Assembly (NCBI GenBank): GCA_030704615.1
Contig: CM060731.1
Span: 94,840,756-94,904,755, forward strand
Direction of reading: 5' to 3'
DNA length: 64,000 nucleotides
Source: Takakia lepidozioides
Lineage: Eukaryota > Streptophyta > Takakiopsida > Takakiales > Takakiaceae
Part shown: positions 1 through 11,923 of the stretch, one piece after another
How the letters are laid out: every line of letters starts with the position of its first letter
Numbering within the stretch: position 1 is the stretch's first letter
Translations under genes and position numbers: made by a program
Notes under the pieces: generated by a model
The model's database searches: none
The model's input: only the letters and a program-made list of their open reading frames with translations
What the model was told of the DNA's origin: nothing

Positions 1-10
1 ACGGAGGGGG

Positions 11-3000
11 GTGGAATTAAGAAGTTACCTAAGCAGGCAACAGCCAATCAGGAGTGCGAATTACATGCAGGTGGTTCCCTCCAAGAAACAAGAACAAGAA
101 ATAGGAAGTGTTATGAGCGGAAGAGTCGGGGTGGCTCCGAATAGCCAGTGTCTCGACGGTAGGGGCAATCAAAGCACTAGCTTTGTAGCTATGGCGGATG
201 TAACGGATTACACACTCGCTTTACTTCTCACGCAGTGGCGCAAGGACGGACGAATTGAGAGTACATTTTCTCTCACTCGATACTTGCAAGCCCCACAGGC
301 TTACACGCACTTACCTGTTCCATTCTGTGCCAACCATACCTTCATGCTCTGTGCCCTGCAAGCTTTCCTTCAGCTGTTTCAAACAAAGCCTTTTTGTTTG
401 TCTAGAATGAAGAGAGTGAGGGGAATGGAGGATATCAGGGTGAAGAGCACCACGATTCTGCAGAAGCAAACAATTGCAGCACCGCAGGCAGTGCAGCTGC
501 TAAGGGAGTTGCGATTGGAGGGGCTGCTACGCAAGGACTGGTCCTTGCATCATCGGCAGTATATGATTCAATTTCTTCAGAACTTTGAGCCTCGGACGGG
601 AGTTACCCAGGTGAGGGGAGTAGATATAGAAATTACTCCCCAGTACTTGCAGCAATTGTTTGATTTGCCATCAGGTCATGTGGATGTGGATGAGCACAGG
701 GCAAGATTGCAGATAGGGAATTTGTTCCAAGAAGGGAGTTTCTTTAAGACTCAAGGTTACGCTTGTACCAAAGCCGAGTACCCAGGGCTCAGAGAAGTTG
801 GCCAAATATTGAACGTTCTGTTTGCCATGAAACAGAACCAACAGTATTTGAGCAGGTCATTCACAGAGGAGATCCTGAAAGCTTTGAGGGGAGAGGATGT
901 AGCTTGGGCGGAGTTAATGTACAATGGTCTGGTGGACGAGATGAAGAGGTTACAGGGCACTGCTGCTAAGTCTCCGATCATTGTGTCTGGTCCAGTCATT
1001 GCCCAAATCATTCTTGACTCTTGCATACTTGATACTCGGGAACGTAAGGAGATGGGAGTGTTTGAGGCAGTAACCACTGCAATTGAAGAGCAGGGCTCTT
1101 CACATAGTGAGGGTGGACTGGCAGGGCAACACCAGTCTAAGAGACAGAAGCGGGGTATGACTGTAGTGGCGGATCCACTGGCTTCACGGAAACCGCAAGA
1201 TGATGTTTCCCAAGCTCTTGTGCAGGATGGGGCACAGCAGCACAGAAGGCTGTTATTATTGGAAGCACGGCCTTCGGAGAGGGAAGAGGAAGTCAATTCG
1301 GTACCACAGCCACCACAGCCAATTGACTCAGTTGTCTTAGAGGTTCCACAGTTAGAACATGCTGTGACACCACCCCCAATTGCTCTGGACGGAGAAAGGT
1401 TGGACATTCCCACTACAGAGCAGGTCGTGGCAGAAATTGAGAAGGGTGACCTTCTCTATGAAAACTCTGGCTTGGTAAGGGAATCAGTGGTTCCAGAGGT
1501 GCAGCGTTTGTCCAGGGAAAACCCTGCTGTGCATGTAATACCCACACCTGTGACGGAGGTACCAGGGGTAGAATATAAGGACACTGCAGCACCTGTGGAG
1601 GATGAGGTGGTTCAGGAAGAGGATCTGGTGGGGCAATGGCCTGAATGGTTGGTGAGGCATCACACTGTGGAGGATCAGGGAGAACAGCAGCAAGTTCACC
1701 ATGATGACCCCCAGCAGGCCATGCTTATGAGTTCCATAAGCAGGACACTTAATTTGTTGGGCACTTATGTGAAATCCCATGTTCCATCTACCCAATTGGC
1801 AGCTTTGAGGGAGGAACTCAGGAAGGAGTTTGAGGCTCGAATTGCCACTGAGTGTGCTAACAAGGTAGATGAGGAGGTCAATCTCAAGTTACAGCAAGAG
1901 TTGGAGGACACAAAGGCTGCCTTGCAGTTGGCCAAGGGACATTTGATTGAAGCAGGCCTCGAGCAGGACCAGTTGCATGAAGCACATAAGCAACAGTTAT
2001 ACCAATTGCAGGTGAAGCATGAGGGCAAGTTGCAAGAAGTGAACGTACTACATACAGAGTTGGAGGCAGTACATGAGAAGATGACCATACAATGTGCTAC
2101 ACTCACAACTACTCTAGAGCAAACTGCATTAGAAGTTAACAGACAAGGGAGAGATGTATGAGGGCAGAAGCTGAGATAATAGAGCAAGCAAAACTCATTG
2201 TTGATATGAAGAATACAATCTGTCGCAATGAGAATACTTTCAAACAATACAGACAGGTTGAGGCTGACCAGGAGAGGTACATCCTGGAGTTGCAACAAAC
2301 AGTCATGGTCAATAGAAATGAACTCTCTGTGGCTAACAAGGCTTGGAAGGAAGCCAATAATCTGGCTGCTGCCTATGCGGGCCTGGTTGAACCTCATGCA
2401 AAGCGCATGGAGGCTTTACAGCAGCAGTTAGATGTGTACAGACTCACGGAGGAGCAGACTCTCAGGGGTGCCACACAGGACTTGGTGGATAACCACCTTA
2501 TGCAGGTCTGGTTAGCACAAGGGCCGGTAGAAGGCAAAGCACCACGGAAGCTCACCCAGGGCGAGATGAATGAGCTCAGATTGCAGGTGCAGAACATTGC
2601 CACAACTACTATAGACAATGTCTATAGTAGGATAGCGGAGCTACAAGAGGATGTGGAAGGCCTGCAGACTCAAGTGGATGACCTGAGTTCAAATATTGAC
2701 AAGAGAGTCTTTGTTCCTGAGGAGCAGCTGATGGCTACTTATTTACATGCCAGGACTCTAATTTTTCAGTCTTCTTCGCAGGAGATGCCAGTGGTAGAAG
2801 GGCCAGTGGTACCAATACCACAGCAGGTGGATGTGCAGGTAGCTGACCCTGTTGTTACTACAGCCACACCACAGCCTGAGGTATGGGGGGATGCTGCTTT
2901 TAACCCACCTAGGACTCCTGCTGCACGGGAGTACAGTCGGGCTATGATTATGCCCTTCAACCAAATTCCCATTGTGCTGGATTTGGCTTGGAAGGAATTT

Positions 3001-3945
3001 AGTCCTCCGCAGTCGTTGGCACATTACTACCAGATCATGCGCATTTGGTTGCCGGTGGCAACTCGGACTAAGGTTCTTCCGAACAATCGACCCATTGAGG
3101 ATCATCACTTTGCAAGGTACTGGTCTGAGGCAGGTACCATGCTGAAGGAATTAATTGCCTTCCAGGTTGTACATGGGTACATTTATACCAAGACCAAGGA
3201 GGTATCTAGTATTGTCATGGGCTGTGGATTATACTATGTTGCTTGTTTTCTGGCACGTTATCACATTGAGCAGCAGAGGATGCAATCACGATTTCTGAGT
3301 TATTCCAGTGGGGATCATTGGGTCTTACCTTCAATGCCACCTCATATGTACCTATATGATGCAAAAGTTATGATGCAGAAGGATTCCCAACTTCGTTCAT
3401 GGTTTAATTCGGCTTGGAACAATTTGACAACATAGAAATTTGGCCCTGAGGATATTTTCTTTAAGGGACATGAAGCCTGGAAATACTTACACTGTTCCAA
3501 AGTCATTGGCACACCTCTCACCTATACGGATAAGGAGTTCAGGGTGTTCACTAATTTTGCTTGCAAGCGCTTACAACAAGTTATACAGTTTAAACTTCCA
3601 GACATGGTGGGACCACATTGTATGCCACACAGGATTCCACTTAAAGTTCGGCCGTTAAAACACCTAAGGGGGGACGAGGATTCTGATACTACTGTTTCTT
3701 CATAGGACTCTTTTGACATGGCAGAGGACTATGCACTTCAGATGGCAGAGAAGAAACGACGGGGATCTCCTATGCCTGAGAGGTTACCTCGTTATCAGCC
3801 AAAGGAGGGTCAGACATTTCCAGGTAGTGCTCAATCATCTCCATCAGCCAGTGACAGGACTCGGGCTCGCACACGGAGTCCTTCACGCGACTCTCACCGA
3901 CAGAAGGGTGCTCGCTCACAAAGGTTTGCTGATCCCAAACAGTAA
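11..3945 (+). pseudogene. LTR-retroelement large ORF, copy A (coiled-coil protein, broken)
   Basis: I do not recognise this protein with confidence. An N-terminal globular part (about residues 60-350) contains the stretch VRGVDIEITPQYLQQLFDLP, which recalls the putative plant transposon protein domain seen in plant Ty3-type elements. A Glu/Gln-rich linker, a long coiled coil (about 600-950) and a second globular part follow. The tail is Arg/Ser-rich (RTRARTRSPSRDSHRQK). Comparison with copy B (54279-58350) shows the breaks: one G lost from a G run near 2147-2149, which shifts frame at 2158; TAG at 3433-3435 where copy B has CAG; and TAG at 3703-3705. The ORF ends just before a polypurine tract and LTR, so it sits in the 3' position where some plant gypsy elements carry an env-like or extra ORF. 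A true start may lie before base 1. The retroelement assignment is firm; the function is unknown. Confidence 0.75.
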
Positions 3946-3946
3946 A

Positions 3947-3960
3947 CCGTGAGGACACGG
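3947..3960 (+). other. Small hairpin after the retroelement ORF (copy A)
   Basis: CCGTG-AGGA-CACGG is a perfect 5-bp stem with a 4-base loop directly after the stop codon, followed by a T run. The identical hairpin is at 58351-58364 in copy B. Role unknown. Confidence 0.5.
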
Positions 3961-3964
3961 CTTT

Positions 3965-3983
3965 TTGAGAGGGGGAGGGGTAA
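3965..3983 (+). other. Polypurine tract of retroelement copy A
   Basis: A purine run (GAGAGGGGGAGGGGTAA) ends directly at the TGTTAGAGGGC start of the LTR. This is the expected plus-strand primer site of an LTR retroelement. Copy B has the same arrangement. Confidence 0.75.
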
Positions 3984-4535
3984 TGTTAGAGGGCTGCTTG
4001 GGACTTAGACGCTTTTACGGGTTCTGTGGGGTACCCTTAATTTTTGCGCAGACTGAGACCAACAGGAGCCTTAGGGGTGGCAGCAGCAGGCTTTAGGGGG
4101 GTTACACAGCCCGACACAACTTTACACAGCCCGCCACAGCTTCGCACAGCCAGTCACAGCCCGACACAGCTTCACACAGCCTGTCACAGTACATGCGGAA
4201 CAGTTATCATTGACAAGGAACGACTGTGAGGAAACGACATCTGCAGAGGGAACGTGTTACTTCAGGGGTGACGGTTAGTTAGTTAGGTGGTTAGAATAGC
4301 TTGCGGGTAGATTAGGAGGGCGGCAACGGGAAGGGGATCACTTCTGGAGGAGGGCGACTTCTTGAGGAGAGGAGGAGACATAATGGAGAGTGGAAAATAG
4401 TGTAGAGGAGATGATGACTTGAATGAGGCTTAGTTCATGCAAGCTGCAGAATTATACAGAAGGATATAATAGAGACACCATGGAATAGGCATGATACATG
4501 ATTAATCTTAATCCGATACTAAATCGATACAAACA
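3984..4535 (+). repeat. 3' LTR of retroelement copy A (552 bp)
   Basis: It begins TGTTAGAGGGC after the polypurine tract. It aligns with two other copies in the window, 58389-59159 and 26179-26892 (minus), up to a shared end near CGATACAAACA, after which the copies diverge. The TG start and CA end fit LTR rules. Inside, about 4105-4190, lies a row of roughly 10-bp repeats of the CACAGCC type, much shorter than in copy B. Sequence after 4535 shares nothing with the internal region of copies B and C, so it is probably flanking DNA. Confidence 0.75.
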
Positions 4536-4860
4536 TGGCCAGTGTGCATCAGGTGCGGTCTTGGATTGGATCGGCGGTGCTATTGGATGTAGTAGCGGTG
4601 GGATCACGCGTGCATCGACCTCGATTGTGGTGGACCAATCTTGCACCATCAGAGCTGCTCAAGAGAGCATACGATTCCATTCAACGGCCATCCAATCTCA
4701 CGGTTGAAGGCATTTTGGACTAAGGGAGGCAACCACAGAGAGTGCGACATGATGATCGTACACCTCTAGCAGTGGTCAATCGAGTGGGGCAGCCACGTGC
4801 GGCCTTATCTACGCTCATGAGCTTTCCTCGTCTCATGCTTTCCGAGACAATGGTCCTGGG
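4536..4860. other. Flank of copy A, no gene recognised
   Basis: Nothing recognisable is seen between the LTR end and the start of the gypsy remnant. Short ORFs have no convincing motif. Confidence 0.5.
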
Positions 4861-6440
4861 TTGATTTGGGATAGTGTGCTACAACAATTGGTGGAGCACA
4901 ATACGGATGAGCGAGAACGGGCAATGGGTTTTACCACGGGCACTACAGATGTGTCAGCTCTGTCAGAGGTATCACGCCGCCAAGTGTTGGGTCAAGCAAT
5001 GGATTTAAATTGCTTGACATGGATAATTGGCTTGTGCATGGCTGAGCAAGGAGATTGCAAGCATTGGTGGCTACTTTTGTACTCCCATTGGATAGTGCAT
5101 CCTCCCTGCCAACCGGGACGGTTGAGGCAGTGAGTAGGGGCGAGCACAGGATCATGGGTTGCAAACACCCATGGCAGATGTGGGATGAGATGCGCAAAGA
5201 GAGAGTCATTGGATCTCTCAAGCAGCAGTATGAGGAGTGGGGAGAGCCACGGACTAATGATCAGTTGGAGGCCAAGGTGGCCAAGGTTTTTGAAGAGGTG
5301 AGAATATTTCTTGCTCAGAGGATATTCTCAAGGTGGCTATGGCGGAGCAAGTACAGACTACGCCACAGTCAGATTGGGCGGACAAGGCCTAAGAGGTTGC
5401 TATCTAGCAACCAAAGGATTCGTTCTCCTACCTCCAAGTCTGGTGTACCCGGTTGCAGTCATAGGGACAATTGGGAACCAGATGTTGGACCTACAGTCAC
5501 CGGAGGAGAGATGGAGGATCCAGCAATTTCAAAGGGGCTTATATAAATTGTTTTGCCTTCAGTTTGAAGGATTTGGGGAATTGAAGGGTCAGGAGATTTG
5601 TAATGATTTGGCAAGTGACACGCCAATCTTTCAAAGGCCCTACCGGTATAGTGACATGGAGAGGTCATTGATCCAGTCACGGACTATGGAGTTGTTCAAA
5701 GCTGGATTGGTGGAGTTGTCAGGCGGGGAGTATGCCTCTTCAACGGTGATGCCAGCTAAAAAGGAATCTATGGCAATTGGACAGAAAGAAGGATGTGTGG
5801 GGACTATCGTCCTGTGAACCGTCAGACTAAGTCCGATAGATATGCCATGCCAAACTCCAGAGGAGATCTTTGATGCTATTGGACATACAAAAGGTTTAGC
5901 ACATTGGACTGCGATCCGGTTACCACCAGTTGCCAATCAAAGAGGTGACAAGCAAAAGATGGCATTCTGGGGGATTGACCAACAGGGAAGGAGGATTGGT
6001 TGTACCAATGCGGTTCTTACCGTTTGGGTTGAAGAAGAATGCTCCTGAGAGTTTCAGAGGGTCATGGATAGGATTCTCGCGGGCTAGACTTCGCCTGGGT
6101 GCTACATTGATGACATCATTGTCTTTAGTGCTACGGTTGAGGAACATGAGAGACACTTCATGTGGTATTTGGACGCTTGAGAGCGCACGGGTTGAAACTG
6201 CACCGGAGAAAGTGCAAGTTCTTCCACAATCAGATTGAGTATCTGGGCCCCATGATATACCCTGGAGGATTGGGTGTTCAACAGACAAAGTGGAGGCCTT
6301 GCATGCATTCACGCCCAGAGTGTGAGCAGAGTTCTGCTTTCATGGGATGGCCAAACTACTATCGACGGTTGTCAAGGGATTTCATTGCAAGGAGCTTCAA
6401 GACCTGGGTCAGAGTGGCTCTGCTATTTCATGAGTATGAC
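4861..6440 (+). pseudogene. Ty3/gypsy pol remnant 1 (reverse transcriptase)
   Basis: The frame shifts repeatedly, but order and motifs are clear. An upstream part has KERVIGSLKQQYEEWGEP. The start of reverse transcriptase follows (DTPIFQRPYRYSDME, LVELSGGEYASSTVMPAKK), then the palm region (GYHQLPI-type text, RFLPFGLK). The catalytic YIDD box is at 6103-6114, and after it come HGLKLHRRKCKFFHNQIEYLG and NYYRR. These are typical Ty3/gypsy reverse transcriptase blocks. Small indels break it many times. RNase H and integrase are not seen. It is related to the remnant at 11078-11923 but keeps the YIDD box that the other has lost. Clear plus-strand pol pseudogene. Confidence 0.85.
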
Positions 6441-7089
6441 AAGGCATGACATAGTAGTCAATGTTTTCATGCAGTTAGTAGTAAGGTTTGAAACATGAGA
6501 GGACAGTTCTTAGCAGTATTGGTAGTGAGGCGGAGGCAGTGTGAAAGGGAGGTAGTAAGGCACAGCGGTTTACAGTGAGAAGTATCAGGAAAGTGCGCAA
6601 AAGTACAGAGTTAGTATCAGTACTAATGCAGTATGTATCAGTGATATAGTATAGTAAAAGGAGTATAATTAAGGGTTGTGAAGGAGTAAACAATCAGAGA
6701 AAGCAGTAGTAGAGTTTGTTAGGAGGTTGTCGACTAGGATGAGTATGTTAGAGTAGTGCAAGTGCAGATTTGTGCTAAGAGTATGGGGATTTGGCGACTA
6801 GTCGTAATAGAATAATGACGGTAAGTTCGTAAGATGATTAGCAGTCTAGGGTCTAGCCGAACAAATAATGGAAAGTGTCCGTGCATAGTGTGCAGGTGAG
6901 TGAAAGGTAGTGTCGGAGAGGTAGGATTTGGAAATGGGTAGTGAGTGGCATGAGCGGCATGAGAGGTCTGAGTTGGATGTAAAATGAGTGAATGTAAGCA
7001 GTAGTAGTTAGTACCGTCATTCAGTGAGTACACAGTGGAAGTACAAATTTCGAAATAAAAAACAATTAAAAAACACTTAATGCAATGTG
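6441..7089. other. No gene seen
   Basis: Low-complexity AT/AG-rich sequence with scattered stops in all frames. No recognisable protein or RNA gene. Confidence 0.5.
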
Positions 7090-10000
7090 TCAAGAAAAAC
7101 AATTTATTATTCGGTCCTTGAAGGGAAACTGCAGTTTTGACAGTTGTGCATGATATTTCGTATTCCGCTCATGCAATTCCAGCGACATGTGCAAATGGCG
7201 CCGAATTCGCGGTAATATGGTCCGTAACCTGAAAAAACGGCAACGTATTCGCAGTAATAGGTCCTCTGGCAAAATTGGTGCCGAAAATTCGCGGCTATAG
7301 GCCCTCATGACAGGTAATCGGCGCCATTTTTCCAGAAATGGCCCAACAACTGATTCTGTTGGATCCAATTTGAATGGAATATTTGCCTCAGTCAGGAGTT
7401 TGGGGTGCATGTCATTACACTGCAAAAAAAATATGATACAGCAAAATGCATTGACAAAATCAATTGGAGGATTCCCTTTGCCCCATCAATGATTCTGGAA
7501 TCCAAAGGAGGAGTTTGTGAGCGCGTTCACGCTCAACGCGAGTGCATGAATAAAGTCATCAATAGTCACGTTCATCCTCAACCTCTTCAGGTAAATGTAA
7601 TACAGATGCTTGCACGGATAATACTTCGAACCCTTCTTTGCTTCCATCAACGACAAGTCCGTACAATTGCAAGTCGGCTCCACTCCAATCGTAATTGTGT
7701 ATACATCGTCGCTTACAAGCCGAGCCGGCGTTGCCATCCGATTACACACGCCCAAGGGCGGGTGGGGGTACGTCCACGGAGTCTGAATAGTGCAAGCCAT
7801 CCCAAGAGCATTGGCAATCCGAGTCTCATTCAACTTGTTGGGAGGGTGTCGTCTCTTCACTCTTCGAAATCGCATTGTGGGATGTGCAGAAGAATGTCCA
7901 ATCCGTCTCTACTGGACCGAGCAGTCTGCAATGGCTGGGTCTGAGGACCGGAAATGCGTTGGCCGGGATGTCTGTGCGTTGCACCATTCGAAATCCCCCT
8001 GCTGCAGAAAGAGCATCCGCCTCATTTGAGAGAGGCTGCCAAACCCGGTGCAACAGGCCGATGCCCGGAGGCTCCGGCATTCCCTGAATCACGTACTTGG
8101 GCTTGCGCCAAATACACAGGTCATTATGTCGTGCCTACAGAACACAAAATGTCTGCGTTGTGGCGTGAGCAAAGGTGGGAGTCAAAACTCTGCCGCTGAT
8201 GTTGAAACAAGGTGCAGGTACAACACTGTGTGGGTTCCTCCGAATCATCTCACCACAACGTGCTCTCGTATCCACCCGGATGGCGCAGTACTTCCCTTGA
8301 AATGCCGGCAATGTCCTTGCAATTCTCCACTGTGGACTCCAACACTCTTGTCTCCACAATGGGAATGTTGTACTGCTTTATTACAGATGGCTCGTTATGT
8401 TGCGGGGCACGCGCCCTGTGCTCGAAGGAGATGGCGATCTTGAACGTGCAGGACTTGCGGTGCTCGACGAGACCTCCTGGGCAACATCACCGGACCACGA
8501 GGGAGCGTGCAAATATCTTGTCGCTCGCCATGAAATCTCTCCCGCCAGGTGCTCGTCAAGTCTTGTCTCACTGGAGGGATGAACATATCCTTCCAAATGT
8601 TGGCCTCTCGCAGCAATGGCGTGTCCCGAAGGCCCTCTCGCAAGGCGCCGCCCACTTCCGAGGATTCTTCGATCTAGAGGCAGTCCGCATCAGCATTTCC
8701 TGCCTGTCCGGCCCCAAAGCCCCACTGTTTCCCTTTCAAGAACTCGTTGTATCTGCATTGCTGATAATTGACCTCACAATGTCATCCGTTGTGGCAGTGA
8801 GGATGTCCACCAGATGTGCCGCGCAGAGGAGGCACGCCAGGAAGAGTGCATGATTCGGCATGTTTTCGTGGGCATGTCGGTGTCGGGAGGTCAAGACACA
8901 TTTCCTGCACAAGCACATGTTGAGGTTACAAGCAAGTTACAAATATGGCCAAGAATAATATTCAACGGGACGCGAATTCGTGCAATTCACCTCCCGCATA
9001 TAGTCGCCGACCTGGAGGAAACGATAATGCGCCATGCTAGCCACTGACCATTGCTCCCTCGTCTGATTCCTTACAGCACCTGACGATGTCCACCAAGCCC
9101 GTATGCATGCAAACTGTGTCTCTGCATCATCCAGGTGGGAGCGCGCTTCCACGCAAGGCACATGGAAACGGTTGCTCTCTCTGAAATCTGCGCCACGAGC
9201 CTGGTTGTGTACTGCGAAAGCTCTGCAGAAAATGGAACCCACAAGATCTCTCCTTGCCTTCTATGGGAACATTGGGGTCTTGCCCGTACACCCTTCGGAT
9301 GGCAGCCCAATTGCTTGTGCGTTGTCCGCATGAAACCACGGAAATGGGAGGGGGCAATCCCGCCTTGGCCATCTGTTCGTTATTTTCCCTGCCAAAGAGC
9401 ATCCAATTGTGTGTCCTCTCCTTTCATCTCACAAATAGCAATTGTCATGTGCATCCTGCAGTGGGGTAGTAGAACATGTGCACCCATTGTCACCCACTGG
9501 TGATTATAATTCGCTTGATATGGTCGAACATGACCCAACTGTTTGACCAGTTCCCACTCGTCATCCTGTCGACCAGTTCGACGCCGCTGCCAGGTACACG
9601 TGGACATTTTGAATACGAAACAACGATCTGCCTCAGTCCCTTGTCCTGGAAACCTACTTCCATGAATATAGTCATATCCACATCGTCGCTTCACCTCCAG
9701 AATGGAGTGCATATCCGAGCCACGCCCAATTTTCTGTTTGCATGAGACAATGTGGTTTCGGACATTCGGTGAACATACGTGGGACACCGACTCCAGCAAT
9801 GCCTCCATTCCTTCTCGTCGAGGAGGAACTCTATCGGAGCCGTCTTCCGACATAATTCTGGCCAATGCCATCTTATGGGCGGCTTGGAGCTGTATCTGTT
9901 TGGGTTTGGCACCCGGTCTCAACTTAACCTCCTCCTGAACGAGCTGTCTGCTTCGTGGGCAGCCTCCGCGAGTTCCCCCTCGCCAATTTGTGACAATGGG

Positions 10001-11065
10001 AAACCAAACGTGTATGCAAGCTCGGGTGAGGTCAGGGAAACGGTGCAATTGCCAACACATAGAATGATTGGCATTACAAACAGACATGCAGTGTGGTGGT
10101 TCTTGCAATGCGCACACTAAATGTGGAGTTCGGAACCTTCTCCCGAGCTCGAAATGGTTGATGAGCTTGTGCCTGTCCAATCGGTCTCGTCTGTGACCTT
10201 GGATTAAAGTGAAGCAAGTTGGAGAGAGAAACACCGCAACGAGCGCACCGCACAAACAACGTAGTGCACCCGCACACCATCGAGCATCTTCATGCTGGTG
10301 GTTTTGGTAACGCACCAAGGATGACCGTCATGTTTTCTATCCAATCTGTCAACATTCCGGACGCCCTCGAGTAGTCCGCCCGAGGAGGGAAACTCAAAGA
10401 AGATATTCCGTCGACGTCGGCGGGGAGGAAGGATGTAACCGATTAATTGCGAACTTGCGTAGTCCAGCCCGGCCAGCTCGACCGGTGTCCTCCATGTGAA
10501 AGCCCTCGCAGAATTTCAAGAATAGATCGAACTGCGGTGCTCGTGCGGGAATATGACTCCCTCCTCCACTGACGTCCATTGAGGACTTGCCTGATCTCCA
10601 GGACGACCTCGGAACTTCCATGACCTCGTCTGAGTCGGACAGGGTGTGTGAACAACCCGGTTCTTGCTCGTCTTCATGGATGGGTTTGGCTCTGGATTTA
10701 CTTCGTTGCGGACTTCTCTCTTTGAGGTAGCCACTCTCTGATTCGCGGATGTTTCGTGGAAGGCGCCAGGATAGAAGGTGCATTTGGCGGGCAAATGAAG
10801 TCCCCAACAGCCCTGTATATGACGTGGTCCGATGGTGGAACTCGCCATCCCTGCCATCGCCAAAATCATCGGGAGCACAACAATAATCTCGAACAACAAG
10901 GCCGTTAGAGTTCCTTCCTTTCCTCCTCAAAAAAACCGACCCCGGTTTCAGGTGGTATCGAACGCACAGATATTTCTCCTCACCCGGCAGATGTACTCTG
11001 CACGGAAATGAAGCTCATAGCTCGTGAGGAGGGCAGTACAGTGTAGCGCTCGGGTTTTCCGCCAT
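7090..11065 (-). pseudogene. MULE-type transposase pseudogene with SWIM zinc finger
   Basis: The reading direction is 11065 to about 7090. A likely start, MAENPSATL, is at 11065; the same start is conserved in the partial copy at 14633. The N-terminal part is Ser/Arg-rich and includes SDEVMEVPRSSWRSGKSSMD. The middle (9127-9480) has MKGEDTQLDALWQGK, NWAAIRRVYGQ and KERSCGFHF, wording typical of MULE transposase catalytic regions. The C-terminal part has a SWIM zinc finger: Cys-x-Cys then Cys-x-His (CNC ... PCKH) at 7606-7671, a hallmark of MULE and FAR1-related proteins. Frame changes near 10320, 9400, 9240, 8900, 8400 and 7875 break it. I cannot assign all three DDE acidic residues. Terminal inverted repeats were not found. 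Confidence 0.7.
7606..7671 (-). other. SWIM zinc-finger segment of the MULE pseudogene
   Basis: CNC, 16 residues, then CKH gives the CxCx(n)CxH signature. In MULE transposases this C-terminal finger helps DNA binding. Intact in its local frame. Confidence 0.7.
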
Positions 11066-11077
11066 GGGAGATGTGCA
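10320..11077 (-). repeat. Duplicated block, copy 1 (MULE N-terminal part)
   Basis: This 758-bp block matches 13883-14645 in the same orientation, with small indels. It runs from GATGACCGTCATG to GGGAGATGTGCA. Copy 1 is joined to the rest of the MULE; copy 2 is not. Confidence 0.85.
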
Positions 11078-11923
11078 GCTTTGCCTTCAGTTTGAAGGAC
11101 GTGGGAGCACTGAAGGGTCAAGAGATCCGTATTGAGTTGGCCACTGACACGCCAATCTTCGGAGACCCTATAGATACAGTGACATGGGAGGTCTTTGATT
11201 CAGATGAGGACTCAAGATCTCTGAGGAGGCAGGGTTTGGTGGAGCTCTCTGGTGGAGAGTATGCTTCAGCCCAGTGATGCCAGCCAAGAAGGATGTTATG
11301 CAATTGGGGATGGAAGAGAGAGACGTATGGTGCGGTGATTACGGCCTGTAAATCGTCAGACCAAGTCCGATAGGTATGCCATGCCGACACCAGAGGAGAT
11401 CTTTGATTGCCACTGGGCATTCCAAGGTCTTTAGCACATTGGATTTACGATCCGGATATCACCAGTTGCCAATCAAGGAGGCGGATAAGCAAAAGACGGC
11501 ATTCTGGGGGATCAATGAGCACGGGGAAGGATTGCCTTATACCAGTGGCGGTTCTTACCATTTGGGCTTAAAAATGCTACCGCTGAGTTTCAAGAGTCAT
11601 GGACAGGATTTAGCAGGGGTGGAGTTTGCTCGGTGCTACATAGATGGACATCTCATCTTTAGTGCTACGGGGGAGGAGCATGGAGAGACACCCTTCAGGG
11701 GGTATTTGAGCGATTGAGGACGGCACTGAGTGAAGTTAATCTGGGCAAGTGCAGTTTTTCCAACAACCAGATTGAGTTATCTGGGTCACATGATATATCC
11801 TGGAGGATTGGGGGTACAGCAGACTAAGGGTAGAGTCCATTGACAGGTTCCACGCCCCGGATGTGACGCCGAGTTCGGCTTTATGGGGTAGCAAACTATT
11901 ACAGCCGGCTTTGTTAAGGGATT
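11078..11923 (+). pseudogene. Ty3/gypsy pol remnant 2 (reverse transcriptase), cut by gap
   Basis: It has the same reverse transcriptase blocks as the remnant at 4861-6440: LKGQEIRIELATDTPIF, LVELSGGEYAS, FSTLDLRSGYHQLPIKEADK and KTAFWGINEHGE. The catalytic box reads YIDGHLIFS, so the second Asp of YxDD has become Gly. Indels break the frame near 11270, 11340, 11420 and 11560. It starts directly at the edge of the duplicated MULE block and runs into the N gap at 11924, so the 3' part is missing from the assembly. Confidence 0.85.

Noticed and set aside
757-1413. 218-codon ORF opposite the retroelement ORF
   Set aside because: Antisense shadow of the copy A ORF; the same shadow appears opposite copy B at 55232-55808.
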